Positions 45,224 to 54,776 of a stretch of DNA of 64,000 nt are shown here, one piece after another. Origin of the DNA: Bacillota bacterium. GTDB lineage: Bacteria > Bacillota > Clostridia > Christensenellales > SZUA-584. How positions within the stretch are numbered: position 1 is the stretch's first letter; every line of letters begins with the position of its first letter. The notes below the pieces were generated by a model, which was given only the letters and a program-made list of their open reading frames with translations, did not search any database and had not been told where the DNA came from. Where the stretch lies: NCBI GenBank assembly GCA_023410475.1, contig JAEYPS010000026.1, forward strand, positions 1 to 64,000, in the 5' to 3' direction. Made by a program: the position numbers and the translations under genes.

Positions 45224-46270
45224 ATGAAAAAAGTACTTGCATTAGTACTTGCAGCTGTTATGACACTCAGCCTGTCTACAGTTGTATCCGCATTCGACAT
45301 TACCCCTGACGCTGACGATGCTGTAGGTTCGTCCGAACTCTCTACCTACACAACCGCTAACTTCGATGACGACGCTTTCGAGACCACTGTAACCCCTGGC
45401 GCAGGCTTTGAAGCTATAGGTGATGCATTCTCTACTGATGGTTACACCTTCAGCGCAAATGTAACTTCCAACAATTCTGCTATTCTTAAGGCTTCCTTAA
45501 GCATTAAGGATAACGACGCTAAGACTGGCAAACTCGTTACCTTAAAGCTTGAGCCCGCTGATTCTTACTTCACTGTTGAAGAAAAAGAAGTAAAGGTTAA
45601 GCTTGTTGTAGTTCAGAAGCCCACCTCTGGTGACGCTGTAAAGTTCAGCGAGGAGTACACTGTTACCGTTTCCAACAAGACTCACGGCGAAGATGACTTC
45701 TTTGAGAATGCTTCCGGCAAGATTGTTTCTGCTGTAGGCGATCTTGAGAACCCCGTAATCGAAGAGGACGTATTCACCGGCATTGCTGACGGCAAGGCTC
45801 TGGAGCTCAACTATGGCGATTACTCTGTAAACTTCGCTAAGGTTAACAACCAGAACACCGCTCTCTACCTGAAGGCTGACACCGATGTAGCTGATGGCTC
45901 CAAGGCTATCGCTTCTATCGCATTCCAGCCCACTCGCGTTAAGGACGCTGCTACCATCTCTATGCCTATCAGCGCTGACGACGAGAACCTCTATGGCGAG
46001 AAGGTATTTGTATACGCTCTCGTTGATGGCAAGCCCTCCGGCGAAGCTATCGAAGGCACCGTTGTTAACCACAACAGCGTAATCTTCACCGTTCCCGCTG
46101 GCACCACCCTCGGCGCTTGGGCTGCTTATGGCGACAAGGCTACCGGCGATGCTGAGAAGCCCGCTATCCCCGAGACCGGCGCTAACGACATCGTTAACAT
46201 TGCTATCGTATTCGCTGTAGTTGCTCTTGCAGCTGCTGGCTTCGTAGCAGTAAAGAAAGCTAGCAAGTAA
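45224..46270 (+). CDS. sortase-anchored wall protein, tandem copy 2
   Basis: 348 aa, same architecture as copy 1: signal peptide, acidic variable region, conserved C-terminal half, IPETG sorting signal, KKASK tail. The N-terminal halves differ much more than the C-terminal halves, at both protein and DNA level. This pattern suggests gene conversion of the 3' half or diversifying selection on the exposed part. High-expression codon bias again. Confidence 0.88.
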   Translation: MKKVLALVLAAVMTLSLSTVVSAFDITPDADDAVGSSELSTYTTANFDDDAFETTVTPGAGFEAIGDAFSTDGYTFSANVTSNNSAILKASLSIKDNDAKTGKLVTLKLEPADSYFTVEEKEVKVKLVVVQKPTSGDAVKFSEEYTVTVSNKTHGEDDFFENASGKIVSAVGDLENPVIEEDVFTGIADGKALELNYGDYSVNFAKVNNQNTALYLKADTDVADGSKAIASIAFQPTRVKDAATISMPISADDENLYGEKVFVYALVDGKPSGEAIEGTVVNHNSVIFTVPAGTTLGAWAAYGDKATGDAEKPAIPETGANDIVNIAIVFAVVALAAAGFVAVKKASK

Positions 46271-46319
46271 TTAACCTTCACGGGTTGCTTATAAGCTTAA
46301 AGCTTAAATAACTGTCGTA

Positions 46320-46354
46320 GGATGACACTCTCTTGCAGAGTGTCATCCTTTTTT
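46320..46354 (+). terminator. terminator of wall protein 2
   Basis: GGATGACACTC/GAGTGTCATCC stem followed by TTTTTT; homologous in position and form to the one at 44830. Confidence 0.92.
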
Positions 46355-46428
46355 GCAGTGAGTGAGCGAAACTTTCATTACTAGAAAATTAGGCTTTTAC
46401 CTGTGCTGGTCTATATGTTTCCCAATAT

Positions 46429-46459
46429 AATGGCCGCTCGCTAAATGCGAGCGGCCATT
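46429..46459. terminator. hairpin after the ParA/ComFB operon
   Basis: AATGGCCGCTCGC-N5-GCGAGCGGCCATT, a perfect 13-bp stem between convergent units. The minus-strand tail (TATATTGGG) is only weakly T-rich. Confidence 0.75.
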
Positions 46460-46480
46460 TGTAATCCAGACTCATATTCT

Positions 46481-47203
46481 TTAATGTCTTGGTTTTGTTT
46501 TCACCTTAATACAGGCCTTCACTAAAGCGGCGGTAACATCCTTACCGTTTTCGGCAAGATACTGCTCTAATGTGTCCCCGTGAAGTTCTTCGGTGGAAAC
46601 ATATTGCACAGGCATAAGGTTTAACGCGGCCGCAGCGATGTCCTGCCGGCACAGGCTGCAGCGGCATACGTTCATGCGCTCGATAATCTCGTCTATCTTG
46701 CTGGTAATAGCGTATTCCGCGATGTTTATCAGGCTGTGCAGTTCTTTCTCCGGTTCCTTTACTGTGACGGGGGGGAGAGGATTGTTGACGGGTATCTCCT
46801 CCATCGGAGACTGATCAGCGACAGGCACAGCTGACTGCAAAGGCTGTGCGCTTACGTTTGAAGCTGCAGAGGCGGGCGGGGCGTCAACAGAAGCCGCATG
46901 AATGGCCTCAGGCTCCGGCTGTGACACCTCTTCCGCAAAACCGGATGGTTTCGCGGGAGCAGGGCTTTCATCCCGGCTTATCGCGGGTTCAGCGGCAAGG
47001 GGAGTATCATTCTTAGGCTTCGGTTCTGAAGGCTTATGCGGCTCTTTGGCAGCAGGCGCCTTTTTTCGAGACGGCTGCTTTTGTACCATCTTCGCGACAG
47101 AAAGCCCCTCTTCCGTCTGCTCGCCCTCAGTAACGGCGTCCTCGTTCGCACCGGCGGTTAAAAGGTTCAGTACATGAGCGGTTTTACTGCTCTTTCGTCC
47201 CAT
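46481..47203 (-). CDS. ComFB-domain protein with long disordered linker
   Basis: 240 aa from the ATG at 47203 (GGAG 8 bases upstream). A short conserved N-terminus (MGRKSSKTAHVLNLL) is followed by about 110 residues rich in Pro, Ala and Glu. The C-terminal domain (about 155-235) has 'VCRCSLCRQDIAAAALNLMP', the signature of the ComFB family, members of which have been reported to bind c-di-GMP. It overlaps the ParA gene by 20 bp and is its likely partner. The N-terminal peptide could be the ParA contact, as in ParB-like proteins. Confidence 0.8.
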   Translation of the reverse strand: MGRKSSKTAHVLNLLTAGANEDAVTEGEQTEEGLSVAKMVQKQPSRKKAPAAKEPHKPSEPKPKNDTPLAAEPAISRDESPAPAKPSGFAEEVSQPEPEAIHAASVDAPPASAASNVSAQPLQSAVPVADQSPMEEIPVNNPLPPVTVKEPEKELHSLINIAEYAITSKIDEIIERMNVCRCSLCRQDIAAAALNLMPVQYVSTEELHGDTLEQYLAENGKDVTAALVKACIKVKTKPRH

Positions 47204-47966
47204 TGGGTTCACTCCGTTTCAGCAGTTCATCGATAAGTTGTTTGTAGTCTTTGGCGGCAGCCGCGTTGGGTGCATAGGTCATCACGCTCTCGCAGTGAGC
47301 GGGTGCTTCCGCTACCGCGACGCTTGTCCTGATCCTGGATTTAAACACAACCGTGTTCAGCTGTTTTGCCACAACCTTGGCAAGGTCCTCGACGTCCCTC
47401 GTGAGGTTGGTGCGGTTGTTGTATCTGGTGAGCAGGATGCCGTCAATGGTTAGATTGCTGTTGTAGTATTTTCTGACGGTGTCAATGGTTTCCTTCAGCT
47501 GTGAAATGCCTTGCAGGCTTAATATCTCAGGCACCATCGGGATGATGATGCTGTTTGCAACGGTGTAGGCGTTAACTGTCAGGATACTGAGCGCCGGCGG
47601 GGTATCGATTAATACGTAATCATACTCCTCCGCAATGTCGCCCATGGCCTCTTTTAGGATATGCTCTCGCCCGGGGCGGTTAAATTCAAGCTCCGCGCCG
47701 CTGAGCAGGATATTGGAGGGCAGAACGTCACAGGTTCTGGTTTGTTGTACGGCACTGCGGATAGGCACCTGTCCCTTCAGTACCTCATAAACGGTGGGGC
47801 TGTCCTCGGTCTCGGCGCCGACACTGAAGCTCAGGTTGCCCTGAGGGTCGAGGTCTATTGCGAGTACCTTGCAGCCCTTCATCCGCAGTCCGCCCGCCAT
47901 AGAGCAGGTGGTGGTTGTCTTACCTACACCGCCTTTTTGATTGGTTATAACGGTAATCTTTTTCAT
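47184..47966 (-). CDS. ParA/Soj-family ATPase
   Basis: 260 aa. Deviant Walker A 'KGGVGKTT' (11-18), Walker A' 'DLDPQGN' and Walker B 'YVLIDTPP'. Full-length Soj-type without an N-terminal HTH. There is no ParB gene; instead the neighbours are an HD-GYP enzyme and a ComFB-domain protein. It therefore more likely positions a protein cluster on the nucleoid than segregates DNA. Confidence 0.9.
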   Translation of the reverse strand: MKKITVITNQKGGVGKTTTTCSMAGGLRMKGCKVLAIDLDPQGNLSFSVGAETEDSPTVYEVLKGQVPIRSAVQQTRTCDVLPSNILLSGAELEFNRPGREHILKEAMGDIAEEYDYVLIDTPPALSILTVNAYTVANSIIIPMVPEILSLQGISQLKETIDTVRKYYNSNLTIDGILLTRYNNRTNLTRDVEDLAKVVAKQLNTVVFKSRIRTSVAVAEAPAHCESVMTYAPNAAAAKDYKQLIDELLKRSEPNGTKEQ

Positions 47967-48008
47967 ATGCTGACATCCACCTTAAGTTATTTATATTGCA
48001 TAATGGTA

Positions 48009-49085
48009 TCAGTTATATCCCAGCCCGGTGATAACCACGCTGCGCATCTCAGGGTCATTAAAAAGGTCATACTGCAGGGTTCCATCCTCAATGTTGCGAA
48101 CAACGGGGCGAAGCGGCTGCGATTCGTGATTTTTCATCACCACGCCGACAATGCCGTTGCTTAGCCGCACGCAGGTGCCCACGGGATAAGGGGCGACCTT
48201 TTTGAGGAACACCCGTACCAGTTCATCATCAAAAAAGGTTCCTACGCCGCCCATGATATACTCAATTGCCTCCGAAGGCATATTGGGCCTGCGGTAGGGG
48301 CGGTTGGAGGTAAGGGCGTCGTAGACGTCGGCAATGATCAGCATGCGCCCGAACAGCGGAATATTGCTGCCCGAAACCCCATACGGGTACCCGGTGCCGT
48401 CCAGCTTTTCATGGTGGCTGAGAATGCCGTCGTAGGTGCTCGGCGGGATCATGTTCTTGCCCTTAAAATAGTTCGCGCCGTAAACGGGGTGCAGTTTTAT
48501 AATGTCATATTCCTGAGCGGTAAGCTTTGCTGGCTTGTTGATGATATCGAGCGGCACATCCAGCTTGCCGATATCGTGCAGCATGGCGCAGAGGCCAAGC
48601 TCGTACAGCGTATTGGCGTCGAACGCCATGGTAATGCCCATGGCAATGGCTAAAACGGCAACGCTCAGCGAATGGTGGTAGGTATAGTCGTCATACATCT
48701 TGAGGTTGATAATGTTGGCCATAAACTGGCTGTTGCTCGAGATATCGCGTATCAGATTTTCGGTGATCACGCCGATCGAATCGATTTGTTTAACGACAAC
48801 GGCGTCACTGGTGCCTTTAAAGTTCACATACAGCTGTTTTATACCCGCCACGGCCTTCATCCGAAGCTCTTCATCAATACTGCCTTCAATGGCGGCATCG
48901 TCGTCGACGCCATCATTGATATAGGCGCCCGCGAAGCCACACGCCAGTAAGCGTTTGATGTAATTTTCCGTCAACGCCTCGCCTTTTCGCAGCAATACTG
49001 TTGTATAATCCTCATAATCATACAACCGAATATCGCGGGAGATGACCATCCCCGCAGTCAATTGATTGGTGGGTAGAAAAATCAT
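48009..49085 (-). CDS. HD-GYP domain phosphodiesterase
   Basis: 358 aa. An N-terminal unassigned region (1-110, resembling DUF3391-type openings 'TNQLTAGMVISRDI'), then HD (H170-D171), 'HDIGK', and the HD-GYP signature 'HHEKLDGTGYP' (224-234), giving c-di-GMP hydrolysis. A C-terminal extension (about 300-358) includes 'GTCVRLSNGIVGVVMKN'. It is 42 bp upstream of the parA-like gene on the same strand, so all three are probably one operon. Confidence 0.92.
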   Translation of the reverse strand: MIFLPTNQLTAGMVISRDIRLYDYEDYTTVLLRKGEALTENYIKRLLACGFAGAYINDGVDDDAAIEGSIDEELRMKAVAGIKQLYVNFKGTSDAVVVKQIDSIGVITENLIRDISSNSQFMANIINLKMYDDYTYHHSLSVAVLAIAMGITMAFDANTLYELGLCAMLHDIGKLDVPLDIINKPAKLTAQEYDIIKLHPVYGANYFKGKNMIPPSTYDGILSHHEKLDGTGYPYGVSGSNIPLFGRMLIIADVYDALTSNRPYRRPNMPSEAIEYIMGGVGTFFDDELVRVFLKKVAPYPVGTCVRLSNGIVGVVMKNHESQPLRPVVRNIEDGTLQYDLFNDPEMRSVVITGLGYN

Positions 49086-49390
49086 AGTGTTCCAATCCTA
49101 ACTGCCCCACTTGATGTCGTCATGATGAAAAAGGCCAGTTATACTAAAATGTCAAAGAAATATGGGTGTGATGCGGCACACGTCTTCTCCCGCCGAATGT
49201 ATCGGTGACCGGCCGTAGCACAGGGTATATTCATGCACATTCAAGCAGGGAAAAATGGAATCGACATAAATAGAATTTTCGGCACAATTATGGTGAAATT
49301 ACGTATTTATTCTACCACAAACCCAATTTATTTTCAAACAGTAGCGCGCAGGAAAATAGCTGTGCGGTATGTAAAAAGGCTGCAAATAAA

Positions 49391-49429
49391 AGATGCCGCC
49401 CCGCCATAAGTGGCGGCTGTGCGGCATCT
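49391..49429. terminator. strong nested hairpin in a 400-bp gap
   Basis: AGATGCCGC/GCGGCATCT with inner CCGCCA/TGGCGG. Followed by AAAAATATG on the plus strand. The rest of 49086-49485 shows no gene. Confidence 0.65.
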
Positions 49430-49485
49430 GAAAAATATGTATATCAATAGTTCTAAAATTTCCAGTAAAAAATCATAAAATATTA

Positions 49486-50553
49486 CTAAGCAATATAACG
49501 GTTTATCAAAGGTATCTTGCGTATGAGGTACGCGGGGACGAAACTCAGGGTGAAAACGGCAACGGCCAGAAGCGGAACCATCCATACAGGATTATAGGTG
49601 GTAGGGGTAAAACCGTACAGGCCGTGCTCAAACGGTATAATCAAAAAGTCATGCACCAGATACACCGCAAAGGTGATGCCGGAACAGGTCTCAATGCGCT
49701 TATCCCACTTGCTGCCGAAGCTCAACGACGCAAAACGGTTTTTGCCATACACCATCATGGCAACGGCCATGATGACGACATTCGGCGATGTGTTCTGGTA
49801 AAACAGCTGATTCCCCGCACCCTCGTGCACTGACAACAGAGAAGAACCCACGATTGTAAAGATGAGTGAGAAGATTCCCCCGGCATACAGCAGGCGGACG
49901 TGCCTAAAGTCGGTGTCAAACCGACTGATGCAATACCCCAAAAGGAACATACCCGGAAAACCCACCGCCTGCATAAATACCGCCGAATTATTAAGCGGCG
50001 AAAAGTAGGTGATGTAGGGCGTAAAGCCGGAGATCGCAAGCAGGGTAAGGCTTACAGCCCAGAGACTGCGCGGGGATTTACCGGCAATCAGCTTACGTAT
50101 AAGAGGGGTTAAGAGGTAAAGCGCTGTAATGGCATACAAAAACCACAGGTGCCGCCTCGCTTTTAGGGTGAAGATGGCAGCCAAACCGCGCAGGATGTCG
50201 TAGGGTGTAAAGAAACCGTTTGTCAACAGTGCGGTGTACAGGTAATAGACCACGCCCCAAAAAAACAGTGCCGCTACCATGCGCAGCACGTTTTTTTTAT
50301 ATAGGGAGCTTATCGTCATCCTCTTTTCGGGGTGCAAGAACAGCCCGCCGCTCATCATAATAAACACGGGGATGCACCAGCGCGACAGAGAATCGTATAC
50401 ATTAAGCACCTGCCAGTTAAACGAGGTCACCGGCAGGGTGAGCCAATCGCAGGCCGAAATATGGATGAGCACTACGGCAAAGATGGATAGAATACGGATC
50501 AGGTCCAGATAGATAATGCGGTTTGTATGTCCTACAGTCGATGCTGTTCCCAT
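49486..50553 (-). CDS. membrane acyltransferase (AT3 family)
   Basis: 355 aa from the ATG at 50553; an in-frame TTG 21 bases further out is less likely. About ten membrane helices. 'RIIYLDLIRILSIFAVVLIH' near the N-terminus carries the AT3 Arg/His pattern, and 'RRHLWFLYAITALYLLTPL' is a second family signature. It probably O-acetylates a surface polysaccharide or lipid. It lies 84 bp after the glycosyltransferase gene on the same strand and may share its pathway. Confidence 0.88.
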   Translation of the reverse strand: MGTASTVGHTNRIIYLDLIRILSIFAVVLIHISACDWLTLPVTSFNWQVLNVYDSLSRWCIPVFIMMSGGLFLHPEKRMTISSLYKKNVLRMVAALFFWGVVYYLYTALLTNGFFTPYDILRGLAAIFTLKARRHLWFLYAITALYLLTPLIRKLIAGKSPRSLWAVSLTLLAISGFTPYITYFSPLNNSAVFMQAVGFPGMFLLGYCISRFDTDFRHVRLLYAGGIFSLIFTIVGSSLLSVHEGAGNQLFYQNTSPNVVIMAVAMMVYGKNRFASLSFGSKWDKRIETCSGITFAVYLVHDFLIIPFEHGLYGFTPTTYNPVWMVPLLAVAVFTLSFVPAYLIRKIPLINRYIA

Positions 50554-50637
50554 GGCGGTACCCCGTTTCTGCAAAGTTGTTAGCTTAAACGTAAACGATT
50601 CAAAGGCAGAAATGTATTCACCGCCGAACGGCTCGGC

Positions 50638-51732
50638 TTAAGATTTTACAAAGGTTTTATCTTGGGCAGGGCAGGAGGGGCGCTGCTTATTGCGAAATAC
50701 CCACTCACGCTGTACCTGAAAGCTGATTAAAAACAGCACCGCATCGACAATCACCTTGCTCCATATCGGGCTGATATGGGTCAGGCTGGACAATCCGTAT
50801 ACCCCAAGGTAGGAGAAGGTGGCCTGTATGATACAGATGATAATGTATTTTAAGAGTGAATTGCGCTCGCCTTTTTTAAAAACGAGGTTGCGGTTTACCT
50901 TGTAGTTAAAGGTGGAGGAACCGATACGCGCCGCATAGGTGGCGAAGAGGGTATTGAATACCAGCGAAAATTGCGAGGTGATAGCCAGCACGATACTGAA
51001 CAGGATCATATCCACCACAAACGAGGAGAGGGAGGAGAGCAAAAACCGAATAATCAGCGCATAGATGCGGGCGGAATCACTCAGGATTCTGAAATGCGTC
51101 GACTTATTGCCGTCTATATAGATGGTTTGGATGGGTACCTCATAAATCGGGATATCCAGCCGCTTGCTTTCCATCAGGATGCTGCTGCAGAATTCAAAAT
51201 GCTCGCCGTACGCACGCACGAGGTGCCGGAGCAGCTCGCTGGAGATACCGCGCAATCCGGTTTGGGTGTCGCTTACCTTAATGCCGCATAAAAAGCGGAA
51301 TACATAGCGGGTGATGATATTGCCCGCACGGTTTGTCCAGGGTACCTGCTGCTGTTTAAAGTTCCGGGTGCCGAGCACCAGATAACCAGGGTTCTGCTTA
51401 AGCGCCGCCGCGCAGCGGAGCGCGTCCTCGGGGCTGTGCTGCCCGTCGGCATCCAGCGTTACCGCGCCAATATAATCGGGGTACTGGTTTAAAAAGTAGT
51501 TAAAGCCGGTTTTAAGCGCCCTGCCGTAACCAAGATTCACCGCATGGTTGACCACACAGCAGCCGTACTGTACCGCGGCCTGCTCAAAAAAAGCGGAGGA
51601 TTGTTCTGCGCTGCCGTCATTTACAATAATAATCTGTTCAAACCCGACCCGCTGCAGGCCGGTGATGGTTTTTAACAACTTCTCATCCGGATTGTATGCG
51701 GGTATAATGGCAGCAATTTTAAGTGGCTCCAT
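50638..51732 (-). CDS. GT2 glycosyltransferase fused to GtrA
   Basis: 364 aa. Residues 1-225 form a GT-A fold of family 2 ('IPAYNPDEKLL', DxD in 'LDADGQHSPED', 'DTQTGLRG'). Residues 240-350 are a four-helix GtrA-like membrane domain. The enzyme part resembles polyprenyl-phosphate sugar synthases, and GtrA proteins are thought to flip the lipid-linked sugar. The fusion would make and export one sugar donor for surface polymer decoration. Confidence 0.9.
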   Translation of the reverse strand: MEPLKIAAIIPAYNPDEKLLKTITGLQRVGFEQIIIVNDGSAEQSSAFFEQAAVQYGCCVVNHAVNLGYGRALKTGFNYFLNQYPDYIGAVTLDADGQHSPEDALRCAAALKQNPGYLVLGTRNFKQQQVPWTNRAGNIITRYVFRFLCGIKVSDTQTGLRGISSELLRHLVRAYGEHFEFCSSILMESKRLDIPIYEVPIQTIYIDGNKSTHFRILSDSARIYALIIRFLLSSLSSFVVDMILFSIVLAITSQFSLVFNTLFATYAARIGSSTFNYKVNRNLVFKKGERNSLLKYIIICIIQATFSYLGVYGLSSLTHISPIWSKVIVDAVLFLISFQVQREWVFRNKQRPSCPAQDKTFVKS

Positions 51733-51760
51733 AAAATTCTCCCTCTAAAAGTGGAATAGG

Positions 51761-51857
51761 TTATATTAAATTCCATTTGAAATGGGGATAAAATCCCTAT
51801 TTCAAACACGCCGTTGTACAAACGGCGTGGGCGGCAAAAGCCGCCGAATTACCGTTT
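51761..51857 (+). repeat. dispersed repeat, copy 1
   Basis: TTATATTAAATTCCATTTG, palindromic CCATTTGAAATGG, GGGAT-ATCCC hairpin, and GCCGCCGAATTACCGTT at the far end. The same blocks occur in the same order, inverted, at 54777-54845. The remainder of the 51733-52062 gap has no gene. Confidence 0.7.
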
Positions 51858-52062
51858 TATACTCGTTTCCAGCAACGCTTTACGTTGCCGCTCTACACTC
51901 GCGATTAAAAAGACATGCCCGTGCATCTAGCTGCCGGGAATGCCCTGAATTTTACTGTCGACCGATATCACGGACAATAAATAATATACCACGCTGGATA
52001 GATTTTGTAAATAATGTATGCAAATTAATGCGGTAACCGGTAAATAATCGGTAAATATTTCG

Positions 52063-52091
52063 TTGACAGAAATAGACGAAAGCGGCATACT
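52063..52091 (+). promoter_or_regulatory. promoter of TetR gene
   Basis: TTGACA, 17-bp spacer, CATACT; transcription start expected near 52098, about 50 bp before the ATG. Confidence 0.6.
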
Positions 52092-52150
52092 ATAAATGAC
52101 TTAGAAAACGGAATGGGTCATATAATTCAAACTGAATGAGGTGGATCGGC

Positions 52151-52744
52151 ATGCCTGTAATCTTTAATGACGAGATGCGGGAACAGATCAGGGTAAGCCT
52201 GCTCGAGCACGGCTTTGAGCTTATCAAACGGTACGGTATGAAAAAAACCTCTGTGGAAGAGGTTGCAAAGGCTTCAGGTATCGCAAAGGGTACCTTCTAT
52301 AATTTTTTTCCATCTAAGGAGGAGTTCGTGGCGTCCATCATCCAGCATAAGCGGGAGGCTTTCAAACGGGAGGTGAACGCACTGGCCGAGGCGGCGGGAG
52401 GGTTTAACCGGGAGAGCGTACAAAGCATATTGGAGCAGATGGTATTCCGTGACGACAACCTTTACGTTTACCTTACCGCCGAGGATCTGGCGGTGCTTGC
52501 GGCACGGGCACCCAAAAGCATCATCCCCAAGGAGGAGGCGGTAGAAGCCACCACGGGGATGCTGCTGAGCCTGATCCCTGATAAACGCCCGGACTGTGAC
52601 TGGCGGGTGGTCGCAAATTATATGAAGATTATGACGCTGGCGGCAATCAACAAAGAGATGCTGCTGCAGGAGGCGCTTACCCAGAATATCCGCGGCATCA
52701 TCTCGCTGATTATCGTCAGCATTTTTGGCGAGCAGGGTCAATAG
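52151..52744 (+). CDS. TetR/AcrR-family regulator
   Basis: 197 aa from the ATG at 52151 (GAGGTG 8 bases upstream). The N-terminal HTH 'TSVEEVAKASGIAKGTFYNFF' is typical. It is first in an operon with two membrane proteins, which it probably controls. Confidence 0.87.
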   Translation: MPVIFNDEMREQIRVSLLEHGFELIKRYGMKKTSVEEVAKASGIAKGTFYNFFPSKEEFVASIIQHKREAFKREVNALAEAAGGFNRESVQSILEQMVFRDDNLYVYLTAEDLAVLAARAPKSIIPKEEAVEATTGMLLSLIPDKRPDCDWRVVANYMKIMTLAAINKEMLLQEALTQNIRGIISLIIVSIFGEQGQ

Positions 52745-52762
52745 ACAGAAAGGGGAAAAAGG

Positions 52763-53269
52763 ATGAACATACTCAGAGCGCTGATCGACGGCTTGGGCTT
52801 TAGCGTTTTTATGGCCGTGTCGTCCCTGTTAATTGTAAAGTACAACCCAAGGTTTATGTTAAAAAGCTGCCCGAAGTCCGTCGTGCAGCAGGTCGCGCCG
52901 CAAACAACAGAGGAGAAGAGGCAGTTCAAACGCATCGCCATCCCTTTGCAGGCGGCCGTTATGCTGGCCTTACTCGCAAGCATCCTGCAATGCTATTGGG
53001 GCACACCGGTCGGCTATCTTACTGTGGCGCTGCATCTGCTCGTGGTTTCAATGGTCTGGACAGTGGTCGATTTTTTGCTGGATATCCTGCTCTTTTGTAT
53101 TGCCATGCCGCGTTTTATGGTGATCCCAGGCACCGACCGCCATAGCTATAAGGATTACGGGCAACAGCTGCGCGGATTCTTGATCGGGTGTGGGGTATCG
53201 CTGGCGGCAAGCGCGGTGCTGGGTGCGGCCTTGTTTGGGCTACTACAGCTTGCGCGCTTTGCGGTATAA
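52763..53269 (+). CDS. membrane protein, unknown function
   Basis: 168 aa, four hydrophobic helices (about 10-27, 62-80, 87-112, 136-162). AAAGGGG precedes the ATG, 18 bp after the TetR stop. No family recognised. It is probably regulated by the TetR protein. Confidence 0.72.
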   Translation: MNILRALIDGLGFSVFMAVSSLLIVKYNPRFMLKSCPKSVVQQVAPQTTEEKRQFKRIAIPLQAAVMLALLASILQCYWGTPVGYLTVALHLLVVSMVWTVVDFLLDILLFCIAMPRFMVIPGTDRHSYKDYGQQLRGFLIGCGVSLAASAVLGAALFGLLQLARFAV

Positions 53270-53299
53270 GCCGAAACATTATAGAAAGAAGGAGTCAAT

Positions 53300-53983
53300 A
53301 TGAGCACGAAGAAATATACCCTCTTCGGCATCCTCGCGGCGGTGAGTGCGGCGATTGTCGCGGTCGCGGATAACCTTCTGGAGCTGACGGGAGCGCCCGG
53401 CGGCATGACGATTATCGACCCCGCGTGGATGAACATGGCAAGTTGGCGGTTTCCGCTCTCGCTCAATCTGGCCGCATTCTTTGTGCCCTTTTATCTGCTT
53501 GGCTTCTGGAGTATACGGTGCCTGCTTATGCAAACGCATCCCAGGGCGGCGAAGGTGTACTTTGCCACCGCCTCGTTCGGGCTTGTGATGGGCGCCTCGT
53601 TCATACACAGCGTTTTATGCTACTTCCCCATGATCTATCAGCGGCTCACGGGGGCAGGGCAGCAGGCGCTGGCCGAAAGTGTCATCAACGACATCATAGC
53701 GGGCATTATGCCGGTGTTTGTCGTACACTACGTCATTACCTGGATATTTCCTCAGGTGCTGTTGTTTGTGCTGATGATTCGGGGCAAAACCGTGTTTAAG
53801 CGCTGGCAGGCCTTTTTAAACCCCTTCGTTTTTCTCGTATTCGGGTCGGTCTGCTCGCTGCTAGCCTCGCAGGCGCTGCAGCCGGTATATGTAGGTATTA
53901 TCAACAAGGGGAACATGGCGCTGTTTATTCTGGCAGCCGTTTATGCCTACAGGCTGCCGGATAAAAAAGCGATGCCCGTTTAA
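53300..53983 (+). CDS. polytopic membrane protein, unknown function
   Basis: 227 aa, about six helices. 'AVADNLLELTGAPGG' near the N-terminus and 'HSVLCYFPMIYQRL' in the middle are notable conserved-looking polar segments inside the membrane region. AGAAGGAG precedes the ATG, 30 bp after the previous stop. The stop overlaps the convergent uracil-DNA glycosylase gene by 4 bp. No function inferred. Confidence 0.75.
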   Translation: MSTKKYTLFGILAAVSAAIVAVADNLLELTGAPGGMTIIDPAWMNMASWRFPLSLNLAAFFVPFYLLGFWSIRCLLMQTHPRAAKVYFATASFGLVMGASFIHSVLCYFPMIYQRLTGAGQQALAESVINDIIAGIMPVFVVHYVITWIFPQVLLFVLMIRGKTVFKRWQAFLNPFVFLVFGSVCSLLASQALQPVYVGIINKGNMALFILAAVYAYRLPDKKAMPV

Positions 53984-54552
53984 TAGGTGTGCGTGCAAAG
54001 CTCCTTGATTTTATCGCGCAGCAGCAGAAAATCCTCAAAGGCGACGGGCTTCAGGCTCGGGTTGCGCAGGAGCGCCGCAGGGTGCATGGTGCCCATCACA
54101 AGGCGGCCGTCCTGCTCAAACCACTTGCCGTGCTCGCTCGTCACCTTAAAGTTCTCGCTGATGAAGCGCTTGGCGGCAATACGGCCCACGCAGACGATAA
54201 TCTTGGGGTTGATGAGTTCTATCTGATGCGCGAGGTGCCCGGCGCAGGCGGCCTGCTCCTCCGGCAGCGGGTCGCGGTTCTCGGGCGGGCGGCACTTGAT
54301 GATGTTGGCAATATAGATGTTCTTATCGCGGTAAAGGTCGATGCAGGCGAGCAGCTTGTCCAGCAGCTGGCCGGATCGGCCCACAAACGGCAAGCCGTCC
54401 GCATCCTCCTGCGCGCCCGGCGCTTCGCCGATAAACAGTACCTCGGCGTCCTCCACCCCGGTGCCGAACACCACGTTTTTACGCGTCTGGCTCAGGGCAC
54501 AGGCAGTACAGCCCAGAACATCCTCCCGCAATTTGTTAAAGCTCTCGCTCAT
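53980..54552 (-). CDS. uracil-DNA glycosylase, family 4 (Fe-S)
   Basis: 190 aa from the ATG at 54552 (AAGGA upstream). Four cysteines at C15, C18, C87 and C103 match the [4Fe-4S] ligands of family 4 enzymes. Motif A is 'GEAPG' (42-46) and the C-terminal catalytic motif 'HPAALLR' starts at H157. It removes uracil from DNA at the start of base-excision repair. A longer in-frame upstream extension lacks a ribosome site. Confidence 0.93.
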   Translation of the reverse strand: MSESFNKLREDVLGCTACALSQTRKNVVFGTGVEDAEVLFIGEAPGAQEDADGLPFVGRSGQLLDKLLACIDLYRDKNIYIANIIKCRPPENRDPLPEEQAACAGHLAHQIELINPKIIVCVGRIAAKRFISENFKVTSEHGKWFEQDGRLVMGTMHPAALLRNPSLKPVAFEDFLLLRDKIKELCTHTY

Positions 54553-54776
54553 GCGTATCAAATCCTTTTTATATAGTAATAGTACTGGTATAATTGCGCG
54601 TGGCAGCGAACGAAGCAAGCGAATTGCCCTGCGCATAAACCGATGTAATCTCTGCTTTTGCAGATATTATACCATATTTCCATTTAAAAAGTATAATACA
54701 AAGGCTTTATTTAAAAGTGATAAAAATACTTTTATAATCCCGCCTTCCGGTGGGAGCGATAACGCTTTGCATATTG

